Notes: generated by a model not told the origin, from the letters alone. Numbered from the stretch's first letter, positions 1-7,220 are shown. The stretch: DNA of 8,361 nt from Thermofilum sp. (GCA_020832965.1 JAJHRM010000108.1:1-8361); one strand, 5' to 3'. A program made the numbers and translations.

Positions 1-491
1 CAGGGCAGGCTCTCTACTACGTCGAGACTGCATCGGCAGTGTACACTGCTAGTGCAGCTCTAGACCTTACAGGCATTGGACGTACGTCTACGTTCAGTGT
101 CAAGGACGTGATAGACTCGACAGAGAAGCTTAAGAGGGCTACGGTCGCAGTGAAGAGCCTGTACTACTTGCTTGTCGGGATATTCGGGGCCAAGAGGACC
201 AGGTTCCAGCCAAACTATAAGTTGCTCTCAGCGGTAGCCACAGTCTCCAAGGGGGCACCCTTCAACGTCCACCCTGGCCACTCCAGGGGCTATGTGAAAG
301 AGACCGCGAACAGGGTGGCGAGCTTCGCCGTGCTTACTGGTAGCGCGGTAAAGCTCTTTGCTTACTCTGCTGAGGAAGGAGTCGAAATACCAGCTAATGT
401 CTCGGTTGCGAGCTCGCCTGAGGAGCTTGTGAACAAACTAAAGGACGAGGTGCTCAGTGCACTGAAGGAGGTGCTCGGGGTAAAGGAATAG
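1..491 (+). CDS. cas7: Cas7 (Csa2/DevR family), type I-A Cascade backbone subunit, 5' partial
   Basis: This is the C-terminal 162 residues of a Cas7 protein, ending at TAG 489-491. The frame is open back to base 3, so the start lies outside the window; the GTG at 39 is only an internal valine (preceded by in-frame GQALYYVETASA). Cas7 proteins polymerise along the crRNA and form the backbone of the type I Cascade complex in the cytoplasm. The segment around FQPNYKLLSAVATVSKGAP and the following HPGHSRGYV resembles the C-terminal part of archaeal Csa2 proteins, and the last 35 residues are helical and charged. The identification rests on this similarity and on its place directly before cas5a, 18 bases away, which is the usual order in I-A operons. 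The small subunit csa5 often lies just upstream of cas7 and would be outside the window. Confidence 0.85.
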   Translation, partial: GQALYYVETASAVYTASAALDLTGIGRTSTFSVKDVIDSTEKLKRATVAVKSLYYLLVGIFGAKRTRFQPNYKLLSAVATVSKGAPFNVHPGHSRGYVKETANRVASFAVLTGSAVKLFAYSAEEGVEIPANVSVASSPEELVNKLKDEVLSALKEVLGVKE

Positions 492-509
492 CCGAGGGAA
501 AAACCAGGC

Positions 510-1388
510 ATGCTAGCCCTACTGGTCGAGGGGATCTTCCACTGGGGCTTCTCAGTCAGACTGGTTACCGAGTCTGCAGGGGCGCAGTACTATCCGTACC
601 CCCCGCCGTCGACGCTCATTGGGGCTCTCGCATATGGTGTTTCTGCAGTTAAGGGGCTCCCCGAATGCATAATATCGCCTGCAGGAAAAGGTAGCAATGC
701 CATTTTGAGTACAGTGGCTCAGATCCACAGAGCTGTACGCTGGGCGACGTTTGCGTTCTCGGACAAGTTTTCTGTGAGGCAGGTGGGGGCAGTTGGTTAC
801 TCGGACTTTATAAGGGCCTTTCGCCTGCCGTACCAGCGTGGCCAGCGCCACACCTGGGGTCAAAGCGAGATGTGGTATGGTGTCAACGCCCATGGGAGAG
901 TGTATGCGTGTGGCGCTGGCTTCAAGGCGATTTACTTAGTTGACGAGAAAAGGCTGGAGGGGTTGGAGCTCGGCGAGAGTGACCTTCTCAGGGCCGCGTA
1001 TTCTATCGTTAGGATAGGTGCTCGCGAGAGCTTGGTTAGCGTGGTTTCAGCCGAAGTGACGAAGGATGTTGAGGTACAGATGTCAGGAGAGGTCAAGGAA
1101 CCCCTCGAGATCGAGTATTACTTCCCGGCTAGACTGGCAGAGGACGTAGAGCATGCCGAGCTTGTGCACTTGCCGAGGTTGGACTCTAGGCTCTGGGAGT
1201 TCAGGCCTACTAGACCTGTAGCATTGCACGAGCACGAGGAGTTTTATGCACCCTTAGGGTTAGGCTTCGTGCTCAAGCCCGGAAGGATGCTTGTGGGCAG
1301 GCTGGCAGAGGGAGCCATTGTCGTTATCGCCCGGTTCAAGGGAAGCGTTGAGAGGTTAGTTGCTCCAGCCGAGGTGTCGGGGTTATGA
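510..1388 (+). CDS. cas5a: Cas5a, type I-A Cascade crRNA 5'-handle binding subunit
   Basis: Cas5 caps the 5' end of the crRNA in Cascade and pairs with Cas7. This 292-residue protein has the expected N-terminal RAMP/RRM strand (LALLVEGIFHWGFSVRL, residues 2-18) followed by the family hallmark PPPSTLIGAL at 31-40. A second conserved Cas5-like stretch, RIGARESLVSV, lies at 168-178. The length is slightly above the 230-270 residues common for Cas5. The ATG at 510 is preceded by GAGGG at 494-498 and places the first beta strand at the very N-terminus, which fits the family. The stop overlaps the next start as ATGA (1385-1388), so translation is probably coupled to cas8a2. The catalytic role of Cas5d (pre-crRNA cleavage) is not expected here, because I-A systems use Cas6, which is not in the window. 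Confidence 0.9.
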   Translation: MLALLVEGIFHWGFSVRLVTESAGAQYYPYPPPSTLIGALAYGVSAVKGLPECIISPAGKGSNAILSTVAQIHRAVRWATFAFSDKFSVRQVGAVGYSDFIRAFRLPYQRGQRHTWGQSEMWYGVNAHGRVYACGAGFKAIYLVDEKRLEGLELGESDLLRAAYSIVRIGARESLVSVVSAEVTKDVEVQMSGEVKEPLEIEYYFPARLAEDVEHAELVHLPRLDSRLWEFRPTRPVALHEHEEFYAPLGLGFVLKPGRMLVGRLAEGAIVVIARFKGSVERLVAPAEVSGL

Positions 1389-2641
1389 GTTTGAGCTTCG
1401 CGCTGCCGCCCCGATACACGTTCTTCAACCTCGCCCTTTCCGCGGGCTTCACGCTACTGGCATCGTATATCTCGCCCGACCTCATGCCAGTGGTCGGAGC
1501 CGGCAAGCTGATACTGCCCTACAGGCCCAGCGACGAAGAGCTCTGCAGAGCGATAAAGGACTTCGTGGGCGAGCTTGCTAAGGGCGAGTATGGGCTAGCG
1601 CCACCGCTCGGTCCAGATTTCGCGAGACTTGATGATTTGCGGGACTTCCTCTCTAAGGTAGTCGGTGCTACTGTGGAGCTGAGAGCCGAGAGTATTCTTG
1701 ACGCCTACGCCAAGTATGCATGTGAGCTCGCGAAGAGGGGACAACTGGTCTCCGAGCTGGAGAGAGCGCTCAGCGTTTTTGAGAACGGATATCCCAACGA
1801 CGCCCAGATCTGCGATATCCCCATGCTCACCACGCTAGCCCCCGAATTCATGGAGGGAGTAAAGGTGCTGGGGGGCGTGGGGCTCGGAGCCGTGCCAGAT
1901 AGGTACGCGTTTTCGAAGATAAGGGTGGGACCCCACAGCGTGTGCCTCGGCGTAGCAGGGCTCTGGGCCACGCTAATGGCTGCGCAGGACGACCTGCTTT
2001 ACTTCGCTATGCCCTATACGCCCACCGCGGTTCCAGTGAAGGCTGATGATCGGCGTAAAGCCCAGAAGAGGCAGATACGGGTGCTCAGGGGTTGTGTGCC
2101 GCGTAGCATCCCCCTACTGGTGCTCGCAGTGGCTCTCTCCACAGCTGGCATCAATGACCCGGCGAGGAGGACGGTGCTCGTTGTAGTGCAGAGAGGTGGG
2201 AGGAGAGTTGATCTGCTTGAGCAGGGGCTCCCACTCTCCCTCGACACAGCCCTGCTCTTCGCCGACGAGCTTTACCTTGAGGATCAAGGACGGAGAGAGG
2301 ATGAGAGAGTGATGCCGAGGCTACTCAACCTGGTAACTGCTGGCCTTAGAGACCCCCTCCCTGGCGCTAGGGATGCTCAGTGTGCTCAGAAATTGCACGA
2401 GGTCAGCTTAAGAGTGGGTCAGTTAATTTTCCTTGCATTAACACACGTGATAGAGCCCTACGTGTTGCGCTACGAGCTAGCGAGGCAACTCTACGCGCAG
2501 AGCGACCTGAGCTTCGAGGAATGTGCCAGGAGGAGGGGGGCTTTCCTTACACCCAGCGACGTCGAAGAGGCGGTCTCAGCCGCCGAAAGAGCTCTAACAA
2601 TGGCTCAGACCGGCGTGCCAGTGATTCCCACGAAGCTGTGA
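1385..2641 (+). CDS. cas8a2: Csa4/Cas8a2-like large subunit of type I-A Cascade
   Basis: This 418-residue protein sits where I-A operons carry the large subunit, which recognises the PAM and helps open target DNA. I assign it by position between cas5a and cas3' and by general resemblance to the divergent Csa4/Cas8a2 family; no catalytic motif is expected. Visible features are an N-terminal segment with a conserved look (residues 7-45, including PPRYTFFNLALSAGF), a very basic stretch around 222-240 (DDRRKAQKRQIRVLRG) that could contact nucleic acid, and a hydrophobic run after it at 241-255 (core helix or strand, too short and central to be a clear membrane segment). A helical, acidic-basic C-terminus follows. 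There are seven scattered cysteines but no CxxC zinc motif. The start overlaps the cas5a stop by 4 bases. Another Cas8a subfamily is the main alternative. Confidence 0.72.
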   Translation: MSLSFALPPRYTFFNLALSAGFTLLASYISPDLMPVVGAGKLILPYRPSDEELCRAIKDFVGELAKGEYGLAPPLGPDFARLDDLRDFLSKVVGATVELRAESILDAYAKYACELAKRGQLVSELERALSVFENGYPNDAQICDIPMLTTLAPEFMEGVKVLGGVGLGAVPDRYAFSKIRVGPHSVCLGVAGLWATLMAAQDDLLYFAMPYTPTAVPVKADDRRKAQKRQIRVLRGCVPRSIPLLVLAVALSTAGINDPARRTVLVVVQRGGRRVDLLEQGLPLSLDTALLFADELYLEDQGRREDERVMPRLLNLVTAGLRDPLPGARDAQCAQKLHEVSLRVGQLIFLALTHVIEPYVLRYELARQLYAQSDLSFEECARRRGAFLTPSDVEEAVSAAERALTMAQTGVPVIPTKL

Positions 2642-2646
2642 GTGAT

Positions 2647-2650
2647 GGTG
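2647..2650 (+). promoter_or_regulatory. Ribosome-binding site of cas3'
   Basis: GGTG, the core archaeal Shine-Dalgarno sequence, lies 7 bases before the ATG at 2658. An in-frame TGA at 2643-2645 rules out a longer N-terminus, and no other start codon lies between, so this site fixes the cas3' start. Confidence 0.5.
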
Positions 2651-2657
2651 TTCCTCT

Positions 2658-4490
2658 ATGCGCGAGGGGATCGAGAAAGCTCTCGAGCTTCTGGAATGCA
2701 ACGTGGCACCAAGTCTTCTTAGAGGAGAGCGGAAATTACTCCACATCGAGCTTCCGACCGGATATGGTAAGAGCATGGCATCTATGTTCATTGCGGAGAA
2801 AATCGCGTCAGGTGATGGGACGTTAGCTGAGTACGCGCACCGCGTTGTTCACGTTGTCCCAACAAGGTACCTTGTGGAGGATCTTGTCGCTCGCTCTCGC
2901 TCTTTCTTGGGTCGTTCTCTACTTGTAAGGGGGCAGAGCATGTTCTTCGATCCATCTCTGAAGGATCCCTACTTCCTCTCCGACCTCGTCTTCACGACGC
3001 TTGACTCGTACACGCTGAACTTCTTCAAGGTGCCTGTGGCCGAGGTGGAGCTCATGTCCGCGGAGCTCACACGCGGCCACTTCGACGTACCCCGCTACGC
3101 TATCCTATCCGCGGTCAACGTCCTCGACGAGTACCACATCTTCGTGCCGGGCGACACTGAGGTTGATAAAACCGACTATGAGAATAGAGCCTGGACCACG
3201 CTGTGCGCGATTGCAAGCAATCTCGCTGAAAGTCGCGTCTCATTGGTTCTTGAGACTGCGACACCGCGGCTTGACGCCTTGCCTCGGTTGCTCGAGTGCA
3301 CGAGAGCCGAGCCCGTAAGAGTAGCCCTTAAGATGCGTAAGGATACCCAAGCCAGCAATGTTATTGCTGTGTACGATGAGGACTTCGTGGCCAAGCTTGA
3401 GGGGGCTCGTTACAAGACTGAGCTGGTTAACGGAAGGCTAGCGGACGTTGCGCGAGAGCGTGCTCCGGGGATGGCGAAGCCGCTTCTCGTAGCCTGCAAC
3501 AACGTGAGAACGGCTGTTGAGGCCTATAATGCGCTGAGGGGACTTGGTCTAGAGGCTCACCTTCTACATGCACTCTTCACGTTGGGAGACCGCAAGCGCA
3601 AGCTCGAGAGGTTGCACAAGCTGACAGAGCGCGGCCGCGAAGTTGTGGTTATCGCTACCCAGGTTATCGAGGTCGGCGTGGACCTCGACTTCGCGGCTAT
3701 AATAACGGACGCTGCGCCGCTTGCTCCTCTTATCCAGCGCCTGGGTAGGGTGAATAGAGCGTTGGATACAAGGACAGCTGAGGCTCTTGTAGTATACGAT
3801 ACCTCACAGGAGGAACGGGGCACAAGCACATACGCCGGTGTATATAACTTCGAGCTGACGAAGCTCACGCTGGATGCTTTGTCCGACGCTGTTGCCAAGT
3901 GGGGGGAACTCAGTGTGGGATGGAGGATGTCGGTTATCGAGACGGCGATTCGCGTGGATAATCGGGATATGGTCACGGTGACGGGGCTGGCTGAACGTGT
4001 CTACTCGGGGAAACCGCCGGAGATCGACGAGAGGCACCGGCTCAACCTACTAAGCCTGATGAGACCCACAATAGGTGGAGAGGAAGCGCTGGCCCACCTG
4101 ACGCAGCTCGGAAGCTTCCTTCGCGAGAGCGCGCTAGTCCCAGTGTATGTGCCACGGTCGCGCGAGGAGATTAAGAAGGGCTCTGCGCGCCTGGAGAGGA
4201 GCAGGCTTGTGGCATGCCCGTCTTACAAGCTGGGACTAAATCCTGAGACAAAGAGCTTAGACCTCAAAGCCGCGTGTAGAGTGCTAGAGGTGAGAGATGA
4301 AAAGCTCCTCGCGATCGTGGAGAGGCTTGGCGAGAGGGGTGGGTATGAGGTCGTCGAGCTAAAAACTGGCGAGGTTGTCGAGGGTATACTGCGTGGCATA
4401 GTCGAGGCGAGGGGAGGAAAAGCCTTTCTACGGGCTTTAGTCGCCAAGCCAGATGCTTACAGTAGCGAGACGGGGTTAAAGGTATGGTAG
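2658..4490 (+). CDS. cas3': Cas3' superfamily 2 DExH helicase (split Cas3)
   Basis: This 610-residue protein is the ATP-dependent DNA helicase half of a split Cas3; it is recruited to Cascade-bound targets and unwinds DNA for the nuclease. All helicase motifs can be read: motif I (Walker A) PTGYGKS at 33-39, Ia around VVPTRYLVEDL at 66-76, a Cas3-type TTLDSYTLNFF at 113-123, motif II DEYH at 157-160, motif III TAT at 200-202, motif V from ATQVIEVGVDLDF at 333-345 and motif VI QRLGRVNRA at 360-368. There is no HD domain in this chain; it is encoded by the next gene. The C-terminal third (about 410-610) is the Cas3-specific region and ends with a YSSETGL segment reminiscent of other Cas3' tails. 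The gene starts 16 bases after cas8a2 and its stop overlaps the cas3'' start by 7 bases (4484-4490), so both halves should be made together. Confidence 0.95.
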   Translation: MREGIEKALELLECNVAPSLLRGERKLLHIELPTGYGKSMASMFIAEKIASGDGTLAEYAHRVVHVVPTRYLVEDLVARSRSFLGRSLLVRGQSMFFDPSLKDPYFLSDLVFTTLDSYTLNFFKVPVAEVELMSAELTRGHFDVPRYAILSAVNVLDEYHIFVPGDTEVDKTDYENRAWTTLCAIASNLAESRVSLVLETATPRLDALPRLLECTRAEPVRVALKMRKDTQASNVIAVYDEDFVAKLEGARYKTELVNGRLADVARERAPGMAKPLLVACNNVRTAVEAYNALRGLGLEAHLLHALFTLGDRKRKLERLHKLTERGREVVVIATQVIEVGVDLDFAAIITDAAPLAPLIQRLGRVNRALDTRTAEALVVYDTSQEERGTSTYAGVYNFELTKLTLDALSDAVAKWGELSVGWRMSVIETAIRVDNRDMVTVTGLAERVYSGKPPEIDERHRLNLLSLMRPTIGGEEALAHLTQLGSFLRESALVPVYVPRSREEIKKGSARLERSRLVACPSYKLGLNPETKSLDLKAACRVLEVRDEKLLAIVERLGERGGYEVVELKTGEVVEGILRGIVEARGGKAFLRALVAKPDAYSSETGLKVW

Positions 4491-5332
4491 TCTGCAGTTA
4501 CAGGGGCGAGAGGCTGGCAGAACACTCATACTTGGTCTTGAGGCTGTATTGTGGGGCCTTCGGCACTACACATGAAAAGCTGGTCGCAAAGCGCTTGAAT
4601 ATGGATCCTGAGCCTGTCGCCATGTCTCTCCGCGTTGCCTGCCTGCTCCACGATGTTGGCAAGGCGCTCGTCAAGTTTCAGGAGGGTGTGAAGCAAGGGC
4701 AGGGCATGCCCTTCCACGAGGTTGTGAGCGCCGTTTTGGTTTATGACACGCTGAGCTTCGCGCTGTTTGACAAGGGATCAGTCGTGAGACACGCATTGAG
4801 CTTCGCAGCGTCATATGCCGTACTCCAGCATCACCAGGCGATGCGGGGCTTCCGCGCCGTGCTTCAGAAAGGTCTAGAATACCTAACCAGGCTTGGGTGC
4901 AACCTCGACAACGATGTTGTGGCGGAGATGAGGCTTGCCGCAAGGATGGCTGAAAACCTTTTTGACGCGGGAAGCGTGCTGGATGCCTTCGAGCGTAGCG
5001 TGGAGAGGGCCTCGCAGGAGGGACTCTGCACGATGCTCCAGGAGTTCACAAGTAACTTCATGACCATAGCGAGCGGGCGGGCACCAGCGAGCGTTGCAGT
5101 TAACAAGAGCTCGGAGTGGGCTACCACCTGGGGGAGGCTACAGGCAGTGCTACCCCTCTTCTCAGCACCACTCCAGCTCTCAGACTACCTCGCCGCCCAC
5201 CTAGCGCGCGGTGGGAGGCTGCGTGCCCTTCACAGGGAAACACTAATGATGCTCCGCAGAGCCCGGCTTAATTTCCTCGGATCAGTCAGCACCTCGACAC
5301 CTACTGCGCCGAGACCCAAACCTCGTTGCTGA
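4484..5332 (+). CDS. cas3'': Cas3'' HD nuclease (split Cas3)
   Basis: This 282-residue protein is the metal-dependent HD-superfamily nuclease that degrades DNA unwound by Cas3'. The metal-binding set is visible in order: H14 in AEHS, H56-D57 in LLHDVGK with K60, H78 in PFHEV, H116-H117 in LQHHQAM, and D234 in LSDYLAAHLARGG, the usual last motif of the Cas3'' fold. The active site therefore looks complete. It overlaps cas3' by 7 bases. The last ~34 residues (249-282) lie in DNA that also encodes the end of the opposite-strand PIN-like gene (5230-5332). The tail turns into a Ser/Thr/Pro-rich stretch (STSTPTAPRPKPRC) that looks like incidental read-through rather than a folded domain. The original stop may have been lost when the neighbouring pair arrived; that is inference. 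Confidence 0.93.
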   Translation: MVVCSYRGERLAEHSYLVLRLYCGAFGTTHEKLVAKRLNMDPEPVAMSLRVACLLHDVGKALVKFQEGVKQGQGMPFHEVVSAVLVYDTLSFALFDKGSVVRHALSFAASYAVLQHHQAMRGFRAVLQKGLEYLTRLGCNLDNDVVAEMRLAARMAENLFDAGSVLDAFERSVERASQEGLCTMLQEFTSNFMTIASGRAPASVAVNKSSEWATTWGRLQAVLPLFSAPLQLSDYLAAHLARGGRLRALHRETLMMLRRARLNFLGSVSTSTPTAPRPKPRC

Positions 5333-5946
5333 GCATAGCTATTGACGAGCTCGCGGAAGCAAGTATCACCGGTGATCAGCACAGCTCCAAAGCTGGCTTC
5401 GATGAGGTCAATGTACGGCGCGACGTACATCTCCACATCCTTCACGGCCTCGTCAACATTAGCATTCTTGCACTCTGCAAGCCTCCTGCAGATCGACTCC
5501 AGCGAGCTCCTCGTCTTGTCGTCGAGGCCTCCCACTCTCGGCTCTGGATCCACGAAGAGGTAGTACTCGTCGCGAGAAGTGAGTTTCAAGCTAGAAATGA
5601 TACTGACTCTGTCCCTCAGGACCTTGAGAGCTTTTAGGGCCAGCTTGAGATCATGTAGATAGTCATGGAACTCCTCCTCCACTTTGTAAGCATCGAAGCC
5701 CTTTACACCCATCTCGGCGAAACTAACCACTTGCTCCAGGAGACTGTTCCACTCTCTGACACGAGTGAGGTCTCTCTCGATGATAGGCAGTATTGCAACT
5801 TTTAAACGTGGGGGAGAGGGTAGGACCAGGGGGCTCAGTACGTGCTTAATCACGAGAGAGTGGTTCCTGATGCGCGAGAGTATGTTGGCTGTATCGTAGA
5901 TGAAGACCAGTTTTCTCCTCGTAACTGGCTCAGAGGAACCTGGCAT
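5230..5946 (-). CDS. PIN-like putative nuclease, partner of the ATPase
   Basis: I do not recognise this 238-residue protein as a named family, but its ends look like a PIN-domain RNase. The N-terminus has a hydrophobic strand and acidic turn, LVFIYDTANIL (D18), like the DTNxL opening of PIN domains. Near the C-terminus, YIDLIEAS (D180) is followed 14 residues later by VLITGDTCFREL (D194), matching the PIN pattern D-x-L-I-x-A ... TxD-x-x-F, and then by GVEVLTDPRKL, like the last PIN strand. The region between (about 55-175) is longer than in VapC-type PINs, is largely helical and charged, and may be an insertion or partner-binding part. The ATG at 5946 is forced by an in-frame TGA just upstream. 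It overlaps the ATPase end by 17 bases, so the two should be translated together. Its own 3' end overlaps cas3'' by 103 bp. Function is inferred: an effector nuclease controlled by the ATPase. Confidence 0.75.
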   Translation of the reverse strand: MPGSSEPVTRRKLVFIYDTANILSRIRNHSLVIKHVLSPLVLPSPPRLKVAILPIIERDLTRVREWNSLLEQVVSFAEMGVKGFDAYKVEEEFHDYLHDLKLALKALKVLRDRVSIISSLKLTSRDEYYLFVDPEPRVGGLDDKTRSSLESICRRLAECKNANVDEAVKDVEMYVAPYIDLIEASFGAVLITGDTCFRELVNSYAQQRGLGLGAVGVEVLTDPRKLSRALRSIISVSL

Positions 5947-6976
5947 ACTCCCTCAAGTACCTCGGCGGAATGACTCCTTTGTCTATATCACACCGCACGA
6001 CGCCTCCCTCGCGGTAGAGGATGACCGTCTTCACGTCGTCCTCCGTTACCCTGTATTTGTCAGGTAGCCTGACGAGCTTGTCCTTCACTCCTTCCTCAAC
6101 CTCTGTGAGTAGCGCGGAAAGCACTATCGAAGAGTGTGTGACGAGCAGAAGGGGTGTCGGGTACTCCTCGCTCTCGAGCCACCCTTTCTTCGCCCACCGC
6201 GCAAGGTTCACAGCCACAACCGCCTGAAGTAGCGGGGTGAGGTGGAGCTCAACGGTATCCACGGCGGCGAGGAGGGCCCGACCTTGTTGAAGCCTGAGCA
6301 CTACTGGCGCCAGTGAGAGGAGCGAGATCGCAGCGGAGGAAACGTTACGCGCCTGGTAGCCCGCCACCACGCCCCCCTTAAAGTAGCTACGTGTCCTCGG
6401 AAGTAACCCTTCTTCCACCATGGGTATGAGCATCTCTTCGAGGAGCCAGTGTTCTTCACTGCGCATATCAGAGAATATGGTGGTGAACGCGGATGCGGAG
6501 GGTGGTGAGGAGGATCGGTCCACGCTAAGGAGATATCTTATGAGAGGAACGCGCACATCTGGAGCTATCACGCTACGCTCAGCTAGCTCGATATAGAGCT
6601 GAGACCCTTTCCATTCTTCAATTTCAATGAAATCAGAATGCATCCCGTGTGTTGCAAGGGGCTTACTATACACCTTGACATCTGCAAGCTTTTCATCACC
6701 GTAGCTCAGCGAGACTCTTCCCTCCTCGGCCTCTTCGTGGACAGCGAACCTAGGGTGTCCAAACTCGCTGGTAAGGTCGTTTTCCAGGGCTCTGGCGTCG
6801 AGTGTTGTTCGCAGGTTTTTGAGCAACACCGAGAAAAGACGAAGCAGAAAGCTCTTGCCTGTTCCTGTTTCCCCGACGAGCACAGTCAGTGGGGTGTCTA
6901 GTTCCATAATCAGTTTCTCGCTGAAGGGACCCAGCCCCTCAACATTTAGTGTCAGCTTATCACCCACGGCTATCAC
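5930..6976 (-). CDS. ABC/OLD-like (AAA_15/AAA_21-type) P-loop ATPase
   Basis: This 348-residue protein is an ATPase of the kind found in RecF/OLD-like and defence-associated families. Motifs in order are an N-terminal strand set typical of these proteins (LTLNVEGLGPFSEKLIMELD, residues 8-27), Walker A GETGTGKS at 35-42, a signature-like VSSAAISLLSLAP at 212-224, a Walker B region VDTVELHLTP at 239-248 and the switch histidine in VTHSS at 279-283. In Walker B the usual D-E-P-E-L-H reads D240-T-V-E243-L-H, so the Glu next to the Asp is replaced by Thr; E243 could serve instead. No coiled coil of SMC length and no C-terminal Toprim domain is present, so it is not OLD or GajA proper. It is the first gene of a two-gene minus-strand operon with the PIN-like gene. 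Its likely role is a nucleotide-dependent sensor or switch for that nuclease, by analogy with PtuA, AriA and AbiLi; this is inference. Confidence 0.85.
   Translation of the reverse strand: MIAVGDKLTLNVEGLGPFSEKLIMELDTPLTVLVGETGTGKSFLLRLFSVLLKNLRTTLDARALENDLTSEFGHPRFAVHEEAEEGRVSLSYGDEKLADVKVYSKPLATHGMHSDFIEIEEWKGSQLYIELAERSVIAPDVRVPLIRYLLSVDRSSSPPSASAFTTIFSDMRSEEHWLLEEMLIPMVEEGLLPRTRSYFKGGVVAGYQARNVSSAAISLLSLAPVVLRLQQGRALLAAVDTVELHLTPLLQAVVAVNLARWAKKGWLESEEYPTPLLLVTHSSIVLSALLTEVEEGVKDKLVRLPDKYRVTEDDVKTVILYREGGVVRCDIDKGVIPPRYLREYARFL
5948..5954 (-). promoter_or_regulatory. Ribosome-binding site of the PIN-like gene
   Basis: On the minus strand GAGGGAG lies directly before the ATG at 5946, inside the last codons of the ATPase gene. 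Pairing through GAGG leaves only about 4 bases of spacing. It supports translational coupling of the two genes and the chosen start. Confidence 0.5.
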
Positions 6977-6982
6977 CCTTAA

Positions 6983-6987
6983 CCCTC
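6983..6987 (-). promoter_or_regulatory. Ribosome-binding site of the ATPase gene
   Basis: GAGGG on the minus strand sits 6 bases before the GTG start at 6976. An in-frame TGA at 6988-6986 prevents a longer protein, so the GTG is well supported; the next GTG (codon 4) is the only close alternative. A strong Shine-Dalgarno sequence means that this transcript has a leader rather than being leaderless. Confidence 0.7.
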
Positions 6988-7072
6988 ATAGGTTACTTTT
7001 ATCACTTTCGATAATACACATGTGTGAACTGACAGAATCTTAATCCCAACCAAGACAATACCATATTTTACC

Positions 7073-7132
7073 CAAAGAACCTTTCTTGCAAACTTTTAAA
7101 ATCATTGAAAAGTTCACATAGCTAGTTCTTTG
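7073..7132. repeat. 60-bp nested symmetric inverted repeat
   Basis: Two pairs of arms share exactly one centre (7102.5). The outer pair is CAAAGAAC (7073-7080) and GTTCTTTG (7125-7132). The inner pair is AACTTTT (7091-7097) and AAAAGTT (7108-7114). The gaps between outer and inner arms are both 10 bases and the central gap is 10 bases. The inner left arm runs into TTTTAAAA (7094-7101), a possible TATA box readable on either strand. The layout suggests an operator bound by a symmetric multimer. Confidence 0.55.
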
Positions 7133-7201
7133 TGGAACTCCTTTCCTTAGTTCTCTCGCAAACCCTCTGCGTGTGACGTAAAAACTCGTTCTTTAAGTCG
7201 T

Positions 7202-7220
7202 ATCCTAATGACCTTAGGAT
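7202..7220. repeat. 7-bp inverted repeat, candidate operator
   Basis: ATCCTAA (7202-7208) and TTAGGAT (7214-7220) are perfect complements around a 5-base gap (TGACC). Size and spacing fit a dimeric winged-helix binding site in the csa3 upstream region, about 140 bases before the start. No T-run follows, so a terminator is unlikely. Confidence 0.45.

Noticed and set aside
39..41. GTG as the start of the first gene
   Set aside because: The frame stays open and Cas7-like back to the window edge, so the gene is cut by the window rather than starting here.
2380..2826. Plus-strand open frame spanning the cas8a2-cas3' junction
   Set aside because: It crosses two well-supported genes in another frame, is Arg/Ser-rich and has no family features.
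3557..3976. Minus-strand open frame of 139 codons
   Set aside because: It lies antisense to the Cas3' helicase motifs V and VI and is Ser/Thr-rich in the way expected for an antisense shadow.
6638..7043. Plus-strand open frames opposite the start of the ATPase gene
   Set aside because: They are antisense to the Walker A region and have no ribosome-binding site or recognisable domain.
7031..7055. A GAATCTTAATCCC-like segment resembling pieces of crenarchaeal CRISPR repeats
   Set aside because: It occurs once, with no second copy at spacer distance, so neither an array nor a leader-repeat junction can be supported.
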